Part shown: positions 63,963 through 64,000 of the stretch, piece after piece
Position numbering within the stretch: the first letter of the stretch is position 1
Layout: each line of letters begins with the position of its first letter
Origin: JABMOV01 sp964344305
Lineage (GTDB): Bacteria > Fidelibacterota > Marinisomatia > Marinisomatales > JABMOV01
Direction: 5' to 3'
Length of the DNA stretch: 64,000 bases
NCBI GenBank assembly: GCA_964344305.1
Contig: CAYFMT010000014.1
Location: 1 to 64,000, forward strand
Notes under the pieces: model-generated
Database searches by the model: none
What the model was told of the DNA's origin: nothing
Seen by the model: the letters and a program-made list of their open reading frames with translations, nothing else
Made by a program: the position numbers and the translations under genes

Positions 63963-64000
63963 TTGAAGAAATCCGTATCCATATTGCTTCTCATACTCAT
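63963..64000 (+). CDS. Start of a secreted protein, cut by the window edge
   Basis: A TTG at 63963 opens a frame to the edge, beginning MKKSVSILLLIL, a typical signal peptide, with GAGAA a few bases upstream. Only 12 codons are visible, so no identity can be given. Confidence 0.35.
   Translation, partial: MKKSVSILLLIL

Noticed and set aside
1..64000. Integrated prophage or complete genomic island
   Set aside because: No integrase, phage structural, or conjugation genes seen; only short tRNA 3' copies suggest past insertion.

Overview
The window looks like chromosomal DNA from an uncultured member of the Fibrobacterota-Chlorobiota-Bacteroidota (FCB) side of the tree, most likely Candidatus Marinimicrobia (SAR406) or a close relative. 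The main clues are five secreted proteins ending in type IX secretion (T9SS) type A sorting domains with the NYPNPFNP motif, PorV/PorQ-family barrels, TonB-dependent receptors with N-terminal carboxypeptidase-regulatory-like domains but no SusD partner, and sigma70-like promoters rather than Bacteroidetes-type ones. This assignment is an inference; no rRNA is present.

Layout. 1-10.8 kb: a minus-strand copper/silver resistance operon running from a Cys-rich secreted protein through TolC, CusB, CusA, an HMA-AraC regulator and a DUF6370 protein to a T9SS-tagged multicopper oxidase. 10.8-11.2 kb: tRNA-Val followed by degenerate copies of its own 3' end interrupted by palindromes. 11.2-16.1 kb: an orphan hybrid-sensor histidine kinase, a DUF971 protein and a fused ATP sulfurylase/APS kinase. 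16.3-21.0 kb: a zinc/manganese uptake locus (His-rich outer-membrane protein, ZnuA, ZnuB, no ZnuC) and a FetAB-type exporter.

21.1-52.9 kb is the most interesting part. A GH13 amylase, a PPIase lipoprotein and two paralogous modules (TonB-dependent receptor, giant Asp-rich secreted protein, PorV-like barrel, multi-domain starch-binding-like secreted protein) surround a TrmB-family regulator. Four near-identical palindromes (half-sites TAGTAACTCA and TGAGTTACTA, 4-nt spacer) sit just downstream of predicted promoters ahead of the amylase, the second TonB receptor (facing trmB) and both starch-binding-like genes. I read this as a TrmB-controlled, SusD-less alpha-glucan capture and uptake regulon. 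Between the two modules lie two SGNH-hydrolase/TPR paralogues and a convergent carbamoyltransferase-SxtJ-DUF5989 cassette.

52.9-64 kb: an FG-GAP/UnbV protein; a thioredoxin-like gene followed at once by an outer-membrane protein gene with an in-frame TGA and a bacterial-SECIS-like hairpin (possible selenoprotein); a propeller lipoprotein; an esterase with a starch-binding-like domain; tRNA-Lys with a displaced copy of its 3' end and a palindrome related to the tRNA-Val ones; a LamG/T9SS protein; GreA; an N-acyl-D-amino-acid deacylase; and the first codons of a further gene at the right edge.
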